A stretch of DNA of 15,309 bases from assembly GCA_000432655.1 (NCBI GenBank), contig HF986312.1:7852-23160 (forward strand), in the 5' to 3' direction. This document shows positions 1 through 7,151 of this stretch, one piece after another. Source of the DNA: Bacteroides sp. CAG:1060 (GTDB taxonomy: Bacteria; Bacteroidota; Bacteroidia; Bacteroidales; UBA932). The translations under genes were made by a program, and so were the position numbers. The number at the start of each line of letters is the position of its first letter. The first letter of the stretch is position 1. The notes below the pieces were generated by a model. The model ran no database searches and had not been told where the DNA came from. It worked only from the letters and a program-made list of their open reading frames with translations.

Positions 1-149
1 TGATGCCCGCACTGTTGAGCACATTCTTCCTTTCACCCCAGATGATGGGTTACAGCCGCGGGATACTTCCCCTGGCGACAGTCACTACGCTTGCGGCCTT
101 CCCGCTCATCCACTATAGTGTAAGAAGATTTAAAGACGGGGTACAATGA
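1..149 (+). CDS. C-terminal end of a membrane protein, possibly an ABC-transporter permease (partial)
   Basis: The reading frame is open from the left edge and stops at TGA 147-149, so only about the last 48 residues are visible and the start lies outside the window. The visible part is hydrophobic (LATVTTLAAFPLIHY) and ends in a short basic tail (VRRFKDGVQ), as expected for a last transmembrane helix with a cytoplasmic end. Its stop overlaps the start codon of the next gene (ATGA, 146-149), which implies translational coupling and a shared complex or pathway. A permease role is only an inference from this coupling to another membrane protein. The frame contains an ATG at position 3, but nothing shows that it is a start. 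Confidence 0.6.
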   Translation, partial: MPALLSTFFLSPQMMGYSRGILPLATVTTLAAFPLIHYSVRRFKDGVQ

Positions 150-1267
150 GAAAGACAGGAAATATCTACCTTGCGGTCATCACCGCCATGCTTGCAATCT
201 GGCTGCTGCCGAGACTCTGGTACATCATCACGGCTGAGCCGTATTCGACACCATTCACCCTTTACAGTTGTGTCGCCGAAGATTTCGTATCCCTTGAGGA
301 TCGCTCCGGGGGAGATTTCATATTCAAGGACACCCATGGTCGGGAATACGCTGACAGCGTACTGCCGTTTTTCTACTACCGCGTGCTGAGCAGTCGCAAC
401 AAAATCCATGAGACTATAAACGGCAGGCAATACACGGCGGATCAGATAGAGTCCAATAACATCTTTTTCTCGACCTCCCCTAAGGATGTCAACATCCCGG
501 AGATGAATGTCTATATGTTATTGGAATCCGAACCTCTTCGCCTCGAACTTGAAGACCCGGAGTATGCCCTTGTGGCCCGCCGGGACGGAGTCCGTATCAT
601 AGAGATGTCCAAAAATAGAAACGCCATGGAGTTGGAGTTGGCCTTCAATGAGGCTCTGGATTCAGCAGGCTTCCGCTTCCCGGCCGGAATAGTATCCGGC
701 AACCCGAGCACACGCAAAGCCTACGACGAAGGATATATGCTGACCGATGCGGACGGACGGCTGTTCCATCTCAAACTTGCCGGAGGAAAGCCTTTCGTTG
801 AGGGGATCCCGACCGGAGGTCTTGAAATAGAGCATATCTTCATTACGGAAAATGAGAATAGGGCTTCACTCGCTTATCTTTTCGACCGTGAAGGCCGATT
901 CTATATTTTGGATAGCCTGAGAAGAATTATACCTACTGATGTGAGAGCAGATGTCACAAAGCAGAGTGTCTTGCTCGTGGGAGATATAATCAACCATACG
1001 GTACGGGTCAGCGACAGTGAAGGCGAGGACTTCTGGGCACTCGAATCTGGCACATACAGGACCGTCAAGACTATGAGGCTGGATTATCCTCAAGATGAAA
1101 GCTTTAATCTTCCGAAATACATCTTCCCTGCCCGTCTGGTGCTGTCCTCGTCCCTTGACGGAAGGATAAGGCCGCGTTTTGTGGACTTCTCATGGATCGG
1201 GCTTTGCGTTGATATCGTCGCACTCGCGGCCGCGTTTCTGCTCGCAAAGGCGCTGCGGAAGAGATAG
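146..1267 (+). CDS. Two-helix membrane protein of unknown function (DUF4857-like?)
   Basis: A 373-residue protein with one N-terminal hydrophobic helix (about residues 7-30, IYLAVITAMLAIWLLPRLWY) and one C-terminal helix (about 349-367), followed by the basic end KALRKR. The roughly 310 residues between the helices are polar and rich in acidic residues, and probably form a periplasmic domain. I see no catalytic motif. Bacteroidota carry membrane proteins of this size next to ABC-transporter genes, some annotated as DUF4857, and this layout would fit; I recall that family only loosely, so the label is tentative. The ATG overlaps the stop of the upstream membrane gene by four bases, so the two are almost certainly co-transcribed and coupled. 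The gene ends the operon: 132 noncoding bases and a new promoter follow. Confidence 0.75.
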   Translation: MRKTGNIYLAVITAMLAIWLLPRLWYIITAEPYSTPFTLYSCVAEDFVSLEDRSGGDFIFKDTHGREYADSVLPFFYYRVLSSRNKIHETINGRQYTADQIESNNIFFSTSPKDVNIPEMNVYMLLESEPLRLELEDPEYALVARRDGVRIIEMSKNRNAMELELAFNEALDSAGFRFPAGIVSGNPSTRKAYDEGYMLTDADGRLFHLKLAGGKPFVEGIPTGGLEIEHIFITENENRASLAYLFDREGRFYILDSLRRIIPTDVRADVTKQSVLLVGDIINHTVRVSDSEGEDFWALESGTYRTVKTMRLDYPQDESFNLPKYIFPARLVLSSSLDGRIRPRFVDFSWIGLCVDIVALAAAFLLAKALRKR

Positions 1268-1363
1268 CCGTTGCACATCGTGATTTTTGGATTGACAGTG
1301 CCTTTGCCATCATGATAGAAGAACCTGGGATGCGTGGCGGGTGCCGGTTTGCCTTGTGTCGGA

Positions 1364-1392
1364 TTGGGCAATTACTTTTTTTGCTATCTTTG
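1364..1392 (+). promoter_or_regulatory. Promoter of the first Xaa-Pro peptidase gene
   Basis: A Bacteroidota-type -7 box TATCTTTG (1385-1392) matches the TAnnTTTG consensus. A TTG at 1364-1366 lies 18 bases upstream and could be the -33 element. The start codon at 1400 follows the box after only seven bases, so transcription should begin at or next to the ATG. The rest of the 1268-1399 gap holds no gene or clear terminator that I can see. Confidence 0.65.
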
Positions 1393-1399
1393 TACGGTT

Positions 1400-2809
1400 A
1401 TGTTTGCTAAAGAGGTATATGTCAGGAGACGCAAGGCGCTTCTTGACAAAATGAAAGGCGAGCGCGGCATTGCTCTTTTTATAGGTAATGTGGATGCCCC
1501 GGCGCAATATAAGGACAACTGCTACAAATGGCGCCAGGATAGCACGTGGCTATACTTCTTCGGTATTGATGAGCCCAGATTTGCGGCCACCATCGATCTT
1601 GAGACCGGAGAGGAGACGATTTATGCCGATGACTTCAGCATAGATGACATCATCTGGATGGGGCCTATGCCTTCGGTTTCTTCCCTTGCCACCCGGGTTG
1701 GAGTCAGTAAGACGGCTCCTTATGATGCTATGTCTGAAGCATTGAAGGGCAGGGTAGTTCATTTCGTTCCGGCGAGCAGGTATGCCACCCGTCTCAAACT
1801 GGCCGAACTTCTCGGCCTCTCTCCTTATGAAGTCACCTCTGATGGCAAAAAAGGTTGCGCCAAAGCTTCCAGAGCTCTTGTTGAAGCGGTCGTGAGTCTG
1901 CGCCTTATTAAGGAAGATGTTGAGATTACAGCCCTTGAAGCGGCCTGTGATCTCGGATACAGCATGCATGCCGCTGCGAGAAAAGGTATCAGACCAGGAC
2001 GGGTTGAGCAGGAAATTGTAGGCGAGATGGAGGGCGTTACCTTGTCCAAGGGGTGGGGTGTCAGCTTCTCTACCATACTTACCCAGCATGGGGAAATATT
2101 CCATTGTCACAGTCACGATGCAATAGTTGAGCCTGGGAAACTCATGGTGATTGATGCCGGAGCCGAAACCAATCTTCACTATGCATCGGATTTTACCAGA
2201 ACATATCCGACCGGCGGTGTGTTTACCTCCAGGCAAAGGGATATTTATGAGATTGTGTACAAGTGCAATGAATTGGCTTTCTCCCTGATTTCTCCGGGAA
2301 TTGCATATCGTGACGTGCATCTTGAGGTCGCGGGAGTGATGCTTGATGACCTCAAGAGTCTTGGACTTGTCCGTGGAAATGTAGATGATATGGTGGCCGA
2401 AGGTGTGGCAGGGCTCTTTATGCCTCATGGACTTGGACACAATATGGGTCTGGATGTCCATGATATGGAAGATTATGGAGAAGACCTGGTGGGTTATGAT
2501 GCCGACCAGAAGCGCTCTTCCCAGCTCGGACTCGGAAGTTTGAGAATGGCAAGAAGGCTTATGCCGGGCAACGTGATTACGGATGAGCCCGGGATTTACT
2601 TTATTCCGGCACTTATCGACTCGTGGAAAAATGAGGGAATATGCAAGGAATGGGTAAACTATTCCAGATTGGAAGATTATTATGATTTCGGCGGCATACG
2701 TCTCGAAGACGATGTTCTCGTTACGGAAGACGGTGCAAGGCGGCTCGGTTCAGAAAGGTTGCCGATAGCACCTGATGATGTGGAAGCAGCGATGGCCGCA
2801 GACAAATAA
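1400..2809 (+). CDS. M24B Xaa-Pro aminopeptidase / prolidase-like metallopeptidase
   Basis: A 469-residue cytoplasmic peptidase that removes residues preceding proline from peptides or splits Xaa-Pro dipeptides. Residues about 1-160 form an AMP_N-type domain (GIALFIGN, DSTWLYFFGIDEP) and about 165-455 form the pita-bread M24 domain. The five expected metal ligands are present: D252 and D264 (IDAGAETNLHYASDFTRT), H347 (HGLGHNMG), E396 (TDEPGIY) and E436 (GGIRLEDDVL), which supports an active two-metal enzyme. The two Asp are 12 rather than the more common 11 residues apart. I chose the start at 1400 because conserved sequence begins there and the promoter -7 box ends at 1392, which excludes the upstream in-frame extension. 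The length fits E. coli PepP-like enzymes, but aminopeptidase P and prolidase cannot be told apart from sequence alone. No signal peptide is visible. Confidence 0.92.
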   Translation: MFAKEVYVRRRKALLDKMKGERGIALFIGNVDAPAQYKDNCYKWRQDSTWLYFFGIDEPRFAATIDLETGEETIYADDFSIDDIIWMGPMPSVSSLATRVGVSKTAPYDAMSEALKGRVVHFVPASRYATRLKLAELLGLSPYEVTSDGKKGCAKASRALVEAVVSLRLIKEDVEITALEAACDLGYSMHAAARKGIRPGRVEQEIVGEMEGVTLSKGWGVSFSTILTQHGEIFHCHSHDAIVEPGKLMVIDAGAETNLHYASDFTRTYPTGGVFTSRQRDIYEIVYKCNELAFSLISPGIAYRDVHLEVAGVMLDDLKSLGLVRGNVDDMVAEGVAGLFMPHGLGHNMGLDVHDMEDYGEDLVGYDADQKRSSQLGLGSLRMARRLMPGNVITDEPGIYFIPALIDSWKNEGICKEWVNYSRLEDYYDFGGIRLEDDVLVTEDGARRLGSERLPIAPDDVEAAMAADK

Positions 2810-2821
2810 ACAATGTTATGT

Positions 2822-2839
2822 GCACGCGCAGCTGCGTGC
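2822..2839. repeat. Small GC-rich hairpin between the peptidase gene and fabG
   Basis: GCACGC (2822-2827) and GCGTGC (2834-2839) form a six-base stem around GCAGCT. The centre also contains the perfect palindrome CGCAGCTGCG. No T-run follows, so it is unlikely to be an intrinsic terminator. It lies in the 45-base gap before fabG and could be a processing or operator site, or chance. Confidence 0.35.
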
Positions 2840-2854
2840 CTAAGTACTAAAACA

Positions 2855-3592
2855 ATGGGATTATTGACAGGAAAAGTGGCCCTTATTACAGGGGCATCAA
2901 GGGGAATAGGTAAGGCTATTGCTCTTAAATTTGCATCAGAGGGAGCGGATATCGCTTTCACTGACATCAAAATCAATGAAGATACTGTATCGGAGCTTGA
3001 GGCTTTCGGTGGGAAAGTGCGCGCGTACGCGTCAAATGCCGCCGATTTTGCTGATACTCATGCTACAGTCGAGAAGGTTTTGGCTGATTTCGGACATATT
3101 GATGTCCTTGTGAACAACGCCGGAATTACGCGTGACGGTCTTATGCTCCGTATGGACGAGGCTCAGTGGGATGCGGTAATCAACGTAAACCTGAAGTCAG
3201 CGTACAATTATATTCACGCTCTTACACCTATCATGGCTCGCCAGAGAGGTGGTAGCATAATAAATATGTCTTCAGTTGTGGGAGTGAGCGGTAATGCCGG
3301 ACAGTGCAACTATTCTGCATCCAAGGCCGGACTCATAGGACTTGCCAAATCAATCGCCAAGGAAATGGGTCCTCGCGGCATCAGAGCCAACTGTATCGCT
3401 CCGGGTTTCATCATCTCTGATATGACAGCAGCTCTTCCTGACGACGTGCGGGAGGCTTGGGTGAAAACTATTCCTCTCCGTCGAGGCGGCACTGTCGATG
3501 AGGTTGCCAAGGTGGCGCTTTTCCTTGCGAGCGACCTTTCATCTTATGTCAGCGGACAGGTTATCAACTGTTGCGGTGCCATGAACTGCTAG
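2855..3592 (+). CDS. fabG: 3-oxoacyl-ACP reductase FabG
   Basis: A 245-residue short-chain dehydrogenase that reduces 3-oxoacyl-ACP to 3-hydroxyacyl-ACP with NADPH in type II fatty acid synthesis, in the cytoplasm. Visible motifs are the cofactor-binding TGASRGIG (12-19), NNAG (87-90), and the catalytic tetrad N112, S140, Y153 and K157 with the usual spacing (S to Y 13, Y to K 4). The length matches the family. Conserved sequence begins at MGLLTGKVAL, so the start is 2855 and not the upstream in-frame ATG at 2813. The C-terminus ends INCCGAMNC, where FabG proteins usually have a VxGGM-type ending, so it carries three unexpected cysteines. Other SDR enzymes share these motifs, but length and overall similarity favour FabG. 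It lies 45 bases after the peptidase gene and directly abuts comF. Confidence 0.88.
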   Translation: MGLLTGKVALITGASRGIGKAIALKFASEGADIAFTDIKINEDTVSELEAFGGKVRAYASNAADFADTHATVEKVLADFGHIDVLVNNAGITRDGLMLRMDEAQWDAVINVNLKSAYNYIHALTPIMARQRGGSIINMSSVVGVSGNAGQCNYSASKAGLIGLAKSIAKEMGPRGIRANCIAPGFIISDMTAALPDDVREAWVKTIPLRRGGTVDEVAKVALFLASDLSSYVSGQVINCCGAMNC

Positions 3593-4351
3593 ATGTCTTC
3601 CTTACATTTTCCTGACTTAAACTTGAAAACGGCATTGTCCGCACTGGCGGATTTTGTGATGCCGAGGCCATGCATTGTGTGTGGTACGGAGTTGGGAATG
3701 GACGAAAGACATATATGCAGAGAGTGCTTTTCTGACATGCCGCTTGCCAGATTTGCAGGCATGAAGAGAAATCCTATGTCCGACAGATTCAATGCCGGTA
3801 TGAATATCGATGAATATGAGCCGTATGCTTATGCTGCGGCTCTTTTTTATTATGCCAAAGACAATGGCTACAGCCATATCACGCAGGCTCTCAAATATCA
3901 TCGCAACTTCTCTGCCGGAAGGGCCTTTTCGTCGATGCTGGCTTCGGAATTGTCCCTTTCTCCTTTGTTCTCGGATGTGGATGCTGTGGTTCCGGTGCCG
4001 TTGCACTGGATTAGACAATGGAAAAGAGGATACAACCAGGCTGCGGTTATCGCCGGAGCCGTATCTTCTGAACTCAAGTGCCCGTGCTATCCTGACATGC
4101 TGCGCAGAATTCACAATACAACCTCCCAGACAAGGCTGGATATGCAGTCAAAAGAGTCCAATGTCAGGCATGCTTTCGCCGTCAGTAAATCGTACCTTAA
4201 GCGCTCTCCGGCGCTGCACCATATCCTGTTGGTGGATGATGTGTTCACCTCCGGCGCTACTATGCGGGCATGCTATTCTGCCCTTCGCGGGTTGTACCCT
4301 GCGGAGGTGCGCATATCTGTAGCTACCCTCGGTTTTGTGGAGAAAGGCTGA
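3593..4351 (+). CDS. comF: ComF family phosphoribosyltransferase-like protein
   Basis: A 252-residue ComF/GntX-type protein. An N-terminal four-cysteine zinc ribbon is visible (C27, C30, C42, C45), followed by a type I phosphoribosyltransferase fold with PVPLHW (134-139), RGYNQA (145-150) and the PRPP-binding loop LLVDDVFTSGAT (212-223). In competent bacteria ComF helps to handle incoming single-stranded DNA during transformation. In Bacteroidota its actual role is not established, and no other competence gene is in this window. The ATG follows the fabG stop with no gap, so the gene depends on fabG transcription and probably on reinitiation. Its last 29 bases overlap the 3' end of the facing aminopeptidase gene. 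Confidence 0.9.
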   Translation: MSSLHFPDLNLKTALSALADFVMPRPCIVCGTELGMDERHICRECFSDMPLARFAGMKRNPMSDRFNAGMNIDEYEPYAYAAALFYYAKDNGYSHITQALKYHRNFSAGRAFSSMLASELSLSPLFSDVDAVVPVPLHWIRQWKRGYNQAAVIAGAVSSELKCPCYPDMLRRIHNTTSQTRLDMQSKESNVRHAFAVSKSYLKRSPALHHILLVDDVFTSGATMRACYSALRGLYPAEVRISVATLGFVEKG

Positions 4352-6110
4352 GGGTTTTCTTTCTTAACCAGTCTCGTACTTCCGTCGGGAGCAGTGGACC
4401 CAGCGTGCGATAGACTCTCTCGTTGTAACTGTTGAGCCACTCCAATTCTTCCTTGTTCAGAAGGTCCGTGATTATAATTGAAGTGTCGAAATGACAGAGG
4501 GTCAGAGGTTCGAAGCTCAGCCACTTGCCGAACTCGTTGCCGCCGGCATCTACGCACAGCAGCAGATTTTCATGTCTGACGCCGTGCTGCCCTTCCCGAT
4601 ATATGCCCGGCTCATCGGAACAGATCATGCCCGGCTCAAGTGCCACAGGGTTTAGATTCTGCCTTATATCCTGGGGACCCTCATGCACTCCGAGGAAGAA
4701 ACCGACTCCATGCCCGGTTCCGTGCCCGAAGTTACGCTTGCTGCGCCATAATGGCTCTCTTGCCAATGCATCCAGCCTGCATCCCGGGGTCCCTTCCGGG
4801 AACACCGCCATAGCCAGGTCTATGTGTCCTTTCAGCACCAGGGTGTAGTCTTCCATTTCAAGTCGGGAACATCTGCCCAGCGGGATGGTGCGGGTGATGT
4901 CCGTGGTGCCGAGACTGTACTGTCCACCCGAATCACAGAGATAGAGTCCGCTGTCCCGGAGTTTCGGTGCATCGGTATAAGGTGTGATGTAGTGGGGGAG
5001 GGCTGCACCAGGTCCGTATGCGGAGATGGTCTCGAAACTGTTGCCGCGATACTCTTCTATTTCCGCGCGGAAACCGTCCAATTTTACCGCTGCTTCCCAT
5101 TCATCTATCTCCTTTCCGGCCTGCAGGCTCCTTTCTATCCAGAACAGGAATTTTTCCATGGCTACCCCGTCCTTGACATGTATCCTGCGCATGGCGTCCA
5201 TTTCAAATTCGTTCTTGACGGATTTTCTGTGTTGGATGGGACTTGCAGATTCGGTCAGTTCCACTCCGGAGGACAGGAGATTGTGATAAAGCTCGTAGTT
5301 GAGTGTGTCCGGATCTATCATAAGCGGCCCTTCCACCATGTCGGCTATCGAGTATGATACGGAGTCGTATGGTTCTACTGCAATCCCCTCGGAATTGAGG
5401 ATGTTCATGCAGGCAGCGGTGCTTTCATCCTCCGGTCCTCCCTTTTTCATGAACCATGTTACATGGCTTGATGTGACAAGCAAAAAGCTTATTATCAGAG
5501 GATTGAAATCGATGTCCGAGGCTCTCATGTTGAGGGTCCAGGCTATCTCGTCAAGGGAAGAGACAAGTATTGCATCACAATTGCGGCCTGCAAGGTAGTC
5601 TCTTAGCCACTGAATCTTGCTGAATCTGCTTTCCCCGCATTCTACGGAGAATACCGGGGTCTGAGGGATTTGCGGCCGGTCTTTCCATATTAAGCTCAAC
5701 AGGTCCGGTATGCTGATGATATCCCCTGGAATACTTCTTGCCCAGGCCGAATTGACACACAGTCCGTCAATGGCGATTATCCCCTGGTTACCGAATTGCT
5801 GTTCGAGCCATTCCGGGATCAGAACCTGCTTTGGCACTCTGGTTTTGTGAAGCACCACCCCTGTGCCTGCCAATTGCCGGTCAGCCTGGATGAAATAACG
5901 CGTATCTGTCCACAGTCCGGCATGGTCCATGGTGATGACGAGATCTCCGGCCTCTCCGGTAAATCCGGAAAGCCATTCAACCTGCTTCCAGCGCATTGCG
6001 GGATATTCACTTGAATGAGGGTCTGATCCGGTTATGATTACCGCGTCCCAATCTTTTGCCCGCATCAATTCGCGCAGCTTTTCTATTCTCTGAAGGTGGA
6101 TATTTTCCAT
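4323..6110 (-). CDS. Aminopeptidase P family protein, long three-domain type (M24B)
   Basis: A 595-residue cytoplasmic Xaa-Pro aminopeptidase, the longer XPNPEP1-like architecture: two creatinase-like N-terminal domains (about 5-150 and 155-290), an M24 catalytic domain (about 300-520) and a C-terminal segment of about 60 residues. Metal ligands are D393 and D404 (LCDSGGQYSLGTTDITRT), H467 (GHGTGHGVG), E500 (SDEPGIY) and E514 (VRHENLLL). The enzyme should release the N-terminal residue from peptides with proline at position 2. The start at 6110 fits the conserved beginning (MENIHLQRIEKLRELM); an in-frame extension upstream would run through the divergent promoter and into dusB. It is clearly a different subfamily from the peptidase at 1400-2809, not a duplicate. 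The 3' end overlaps comF by 29 bases. Confidence 0.93.
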   Translation of the reverse strand: MENIHLQRIEKLRELMRAKDWDAVIITGSDPHSSEYPAMRWKQVEWLSGFTGEAGDLVITMDHAGLWTDTRYFIQADRQLAGTGVVLHKTRVPKQVLIPEWLEQQFGNQGIIAIDGLCVNSAWARSIPGDIISIPDLLSLIWKDRPQIPQTPVFSVECGESRFSKIQWLRDYLAGRNCDAILVSSLDEIAWTLNMRASDIDFNPLIISFLLVTSSHVTWFMKKGGPEDESTAACMNILNSEGIAVEPYDSVSYSIADMVEGPLMIDPDTLNYELYHNLLSSGVELTESASPIQHRKSVKNEFEMDAMRRIHVKDGVAMEKFLFWIERSLQAGKEIDEWEAAVKLDGFRAEIEEYRGNSFETISAYGPGAALPHYITPYTDAPKLRDSGLYLCDSGGQYSLGTTDITRTIPLGRCSRLEMEDYTLVLKGHIDLAMAVFPEGTPGCRLDALAREPLWRSKRNFGHGTGHGVGFFLGVHEGPQDIRQNLNPVALEPGMICSDEPGIYREGQHGVRHENLLLCVDAGGNEFGKWLSFEPLTLCHFDTSIIITDLLNKEELEWLNSYNERVYRTLGPLLPTEVRDWLRKKTLSLSPQNRG

Positions 6111-6115
6111 TGTGA

Positions 6116-6148
6116 TTTTTGCACTTTGTACAAATATAGGTATTTTTG
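6116..6148 (+). promoter_or_regulatory. dusB-lpxK promoter
   Basis: The -33 candidate TTTTTG (6116-6121) and the -7 box TATTTTTG (6141-6148) are 19 bases apart, a good match to the Bacteroidota consensus. The dusB ATG at 6156 starts seven bases after the box, predicting a leaderless or almost leaderless transcript. The promoter overlaps the leftward aminopeptidase P promoter. Confidence 0.7.
6131..6138 (-). promoter_or_regulatory. -7 box of the leftward aminopeptidase P gene
   Basis: On the minus strand this reads TATATTTG, matching TAnnTTTG. The start codon at 6110 follows after 20 bases, giving a predicted leader of about 13-15 bases. I did not find a clear -33 element at the expected distance. 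The box is only two bases from the dusB -7 box on the other strand, so the two promoters overlap. Confidence 0.6.
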
Positions 6149-6155
6149 TATCACA

Positions 6156-7151
6156 ATGAAGATAGGAAGCATAGATTTGGGAGAAAGGCCCATTCTCTTG
6201 GCTCCGATGGAGGATATCACCGATGTAACATTCCGTCTGCTGTGCAGAGAACAGGGTGCGGATATGGTATATACGGAATTCATTCCGTCGGACGGACTTA
6301 TCCGGGATGCCGGCAAGGCTATTGCCAAAATGCATACATACGAGGAGGAGTCTCCGGTGGCCATTCAGATTTATGGACATATCCCAGAGTCAATGGTGGA
6401 AGCGGCCCGGATGGTTGATTATGCCGCCGAGATTGCCGGCGGTCATGGGGCCGATATCATTGATATAAATTTCGGATGCCCTGTGACTAAGATTGCAGGA
6501 CGTGGAGCCGGGTCCGGAATGCTGCGTGAACCGGACAAGTTGGTCGCCATCACCAAGGCTGTGGTGGAGGCTGTGGACAAGCCTGTTACAGTCAAGACAA
6601 GGCTTGGATGGGATGAGAATTCCAAGATTATCGTGGAGCTGGCTGAACGTCTTCAGGATGTGGGCGTCCAGGCATTGACCATTCATGGCCGTACACGGTG
6701 TCAGATGTACAAGGGCTCCGCTGATTGGACTCTTATCGGTGCGGTCAAGAACAATCCCCGAATGCACATTCCGATTATCGGCAATGGCGACATAGTTGAC
6801 GGCCCGGGTGCGGCTCAGGCGTTTGAAAGGTATGGTGTGGATGCTATAATGATAGGACGAGCCACATTCGGTCATCCGTGGATTTTCAGGGAGATAAAGT
6901 ATTACCTTGAGCATGGTACAGTTATGGAAGAACCTTCTGTCGCCGAGAAGGTGTCTTTGGCAAAGCGTCATCTGGCTCTTTCTCTTGAGCATAAGGGCGA
7001 GCCTCGCGGAATATATGAGATGAGACGTCACCTGTCGTGCTATTTCAAGGGGCTTCCTGATTTCAAAGATATAAGAATGCGTATGGTTACCACTCTTGAC
7101 CGGGAGGAATTGTTCGCAATATTGGACGAAATACAGCAAAGATATGATTGA
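6156..7151 (+). CDS. dusB: tRNA-dihydrouridine synthase DusB
   Basis: A 331-residue FMN-dependent enzyme that reduces uridine to dihydrouridine in the D-loop of tRNAs. Visible features are the FMN-binding start (LLAPMEDITDVTFR, 14-27), the NFGCP motif (105-109) with catalytic C108, K147 in VKTRLGW, the IHGRT motif (176-180), the phosphate-binding IGNGDI (208-213) and IGRATFGHPWIF (233-244). The pattern and length match the DusB group, the usual Dus of Bacteroidota. The start at 6156 is fixed by the conserved beginning MKIGSIDLGERP and by the promoter: the in-frame extension upstream covers both promoters. The last eight bases overlap the lpxK start, so the two genes form an operon despite unrelated functions. 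Confidence 0.93.
   Translation: MKIGSIDLGERPILLAPMEDITDVTFRLLCREQGADMVYTEFIPSDGLIRDAGKAIAKMHTYEEESPVAIQIYGHIPESMVEAARMVDYAAEIAGGHGADIIDINFGCPVTKIAGRGAGSGMLREPDKLVAITKAVVEAVDKPVTVKTRLGWDENSKIIVELAERLQDVGVQALTIHGRTRCQMYKGSADWTLIGAVKNNPRMHIPIIGNGDIVDGPGAAQAFERYGVDAIMIGRATFGHPWIFREIKYYLEHGTVMEEPSVAEKVSLAKRHLALSLEHKGEPRGIYEMRRHLSCYFKGLPDFKDIRMRMVTTLDREELFAILDEIQQRYD

Larger units (their letters stand above)
6108..6158. repeat. Inverted repeat spanning the divergent start codons
   Basis: CATTGTGAT (6108-6116) and ATCACAATG (6150-6158) are perfect nine-base inverted arms separated by 33 bases. Each arm contains one start codon of the divergent pair, and both overlapping promoters lie between the arms. 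The arms resemble half-sites of Crp/Fnr-type regulators (TGTGA/TCACA), but the spacing is far too wide for one classical site. Confidence 0.55.

Noticed and set aside
683..700. GCCGGA/TCCGGC hairpin inside the first membrane protein gene
   Set aside because: A six-base stem within coding sequence with no T-run or conserved context; such repeats are expected by chance.
1268..1363. Small gene or terminator in the gap before the first peptidase
   Set aside because: I found no convincing start context, conserved peptide or hairpin with T-run. An in-frame extension of the peptidase here lies upstream of the promoter box.
1550..2461. 303-residue open frame on the minus strand
   Set aside because: It lies wholly antisense to the well-supported Xaa-Pro peptidase gene, has no recognisable domain and an odd His/Ser/Arg-rich composition, and has no promoter box. 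It is a shadow of codon bias.
3617..4322. Open frames of 165 and 170 residues overlapping comF on both strands
   Set aside because: ComF motifs (zinc ribbon and PRPP loop) fix the real frame; the others have no support.
4824..5357. 177-residue rightward open frame inside the leftward aminopeptidase P gene
   Set aside because: It overlaps the catalytic part of a strongly supported gene and has no conserved motifs.
6108..6158. A single Crp/Fnr binding site
   Set aside because: The TGTGA and TCACA halves are more than 30 bases apart, whereas a classical site has about six bases between them. I kept it only as an inverted repeat.
6390..7139. 249-residue open frame on the minus strand inside dusB
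   Set aside because: It is fully antisense to a clear dusB gene and shows no family resemblance or start signals.
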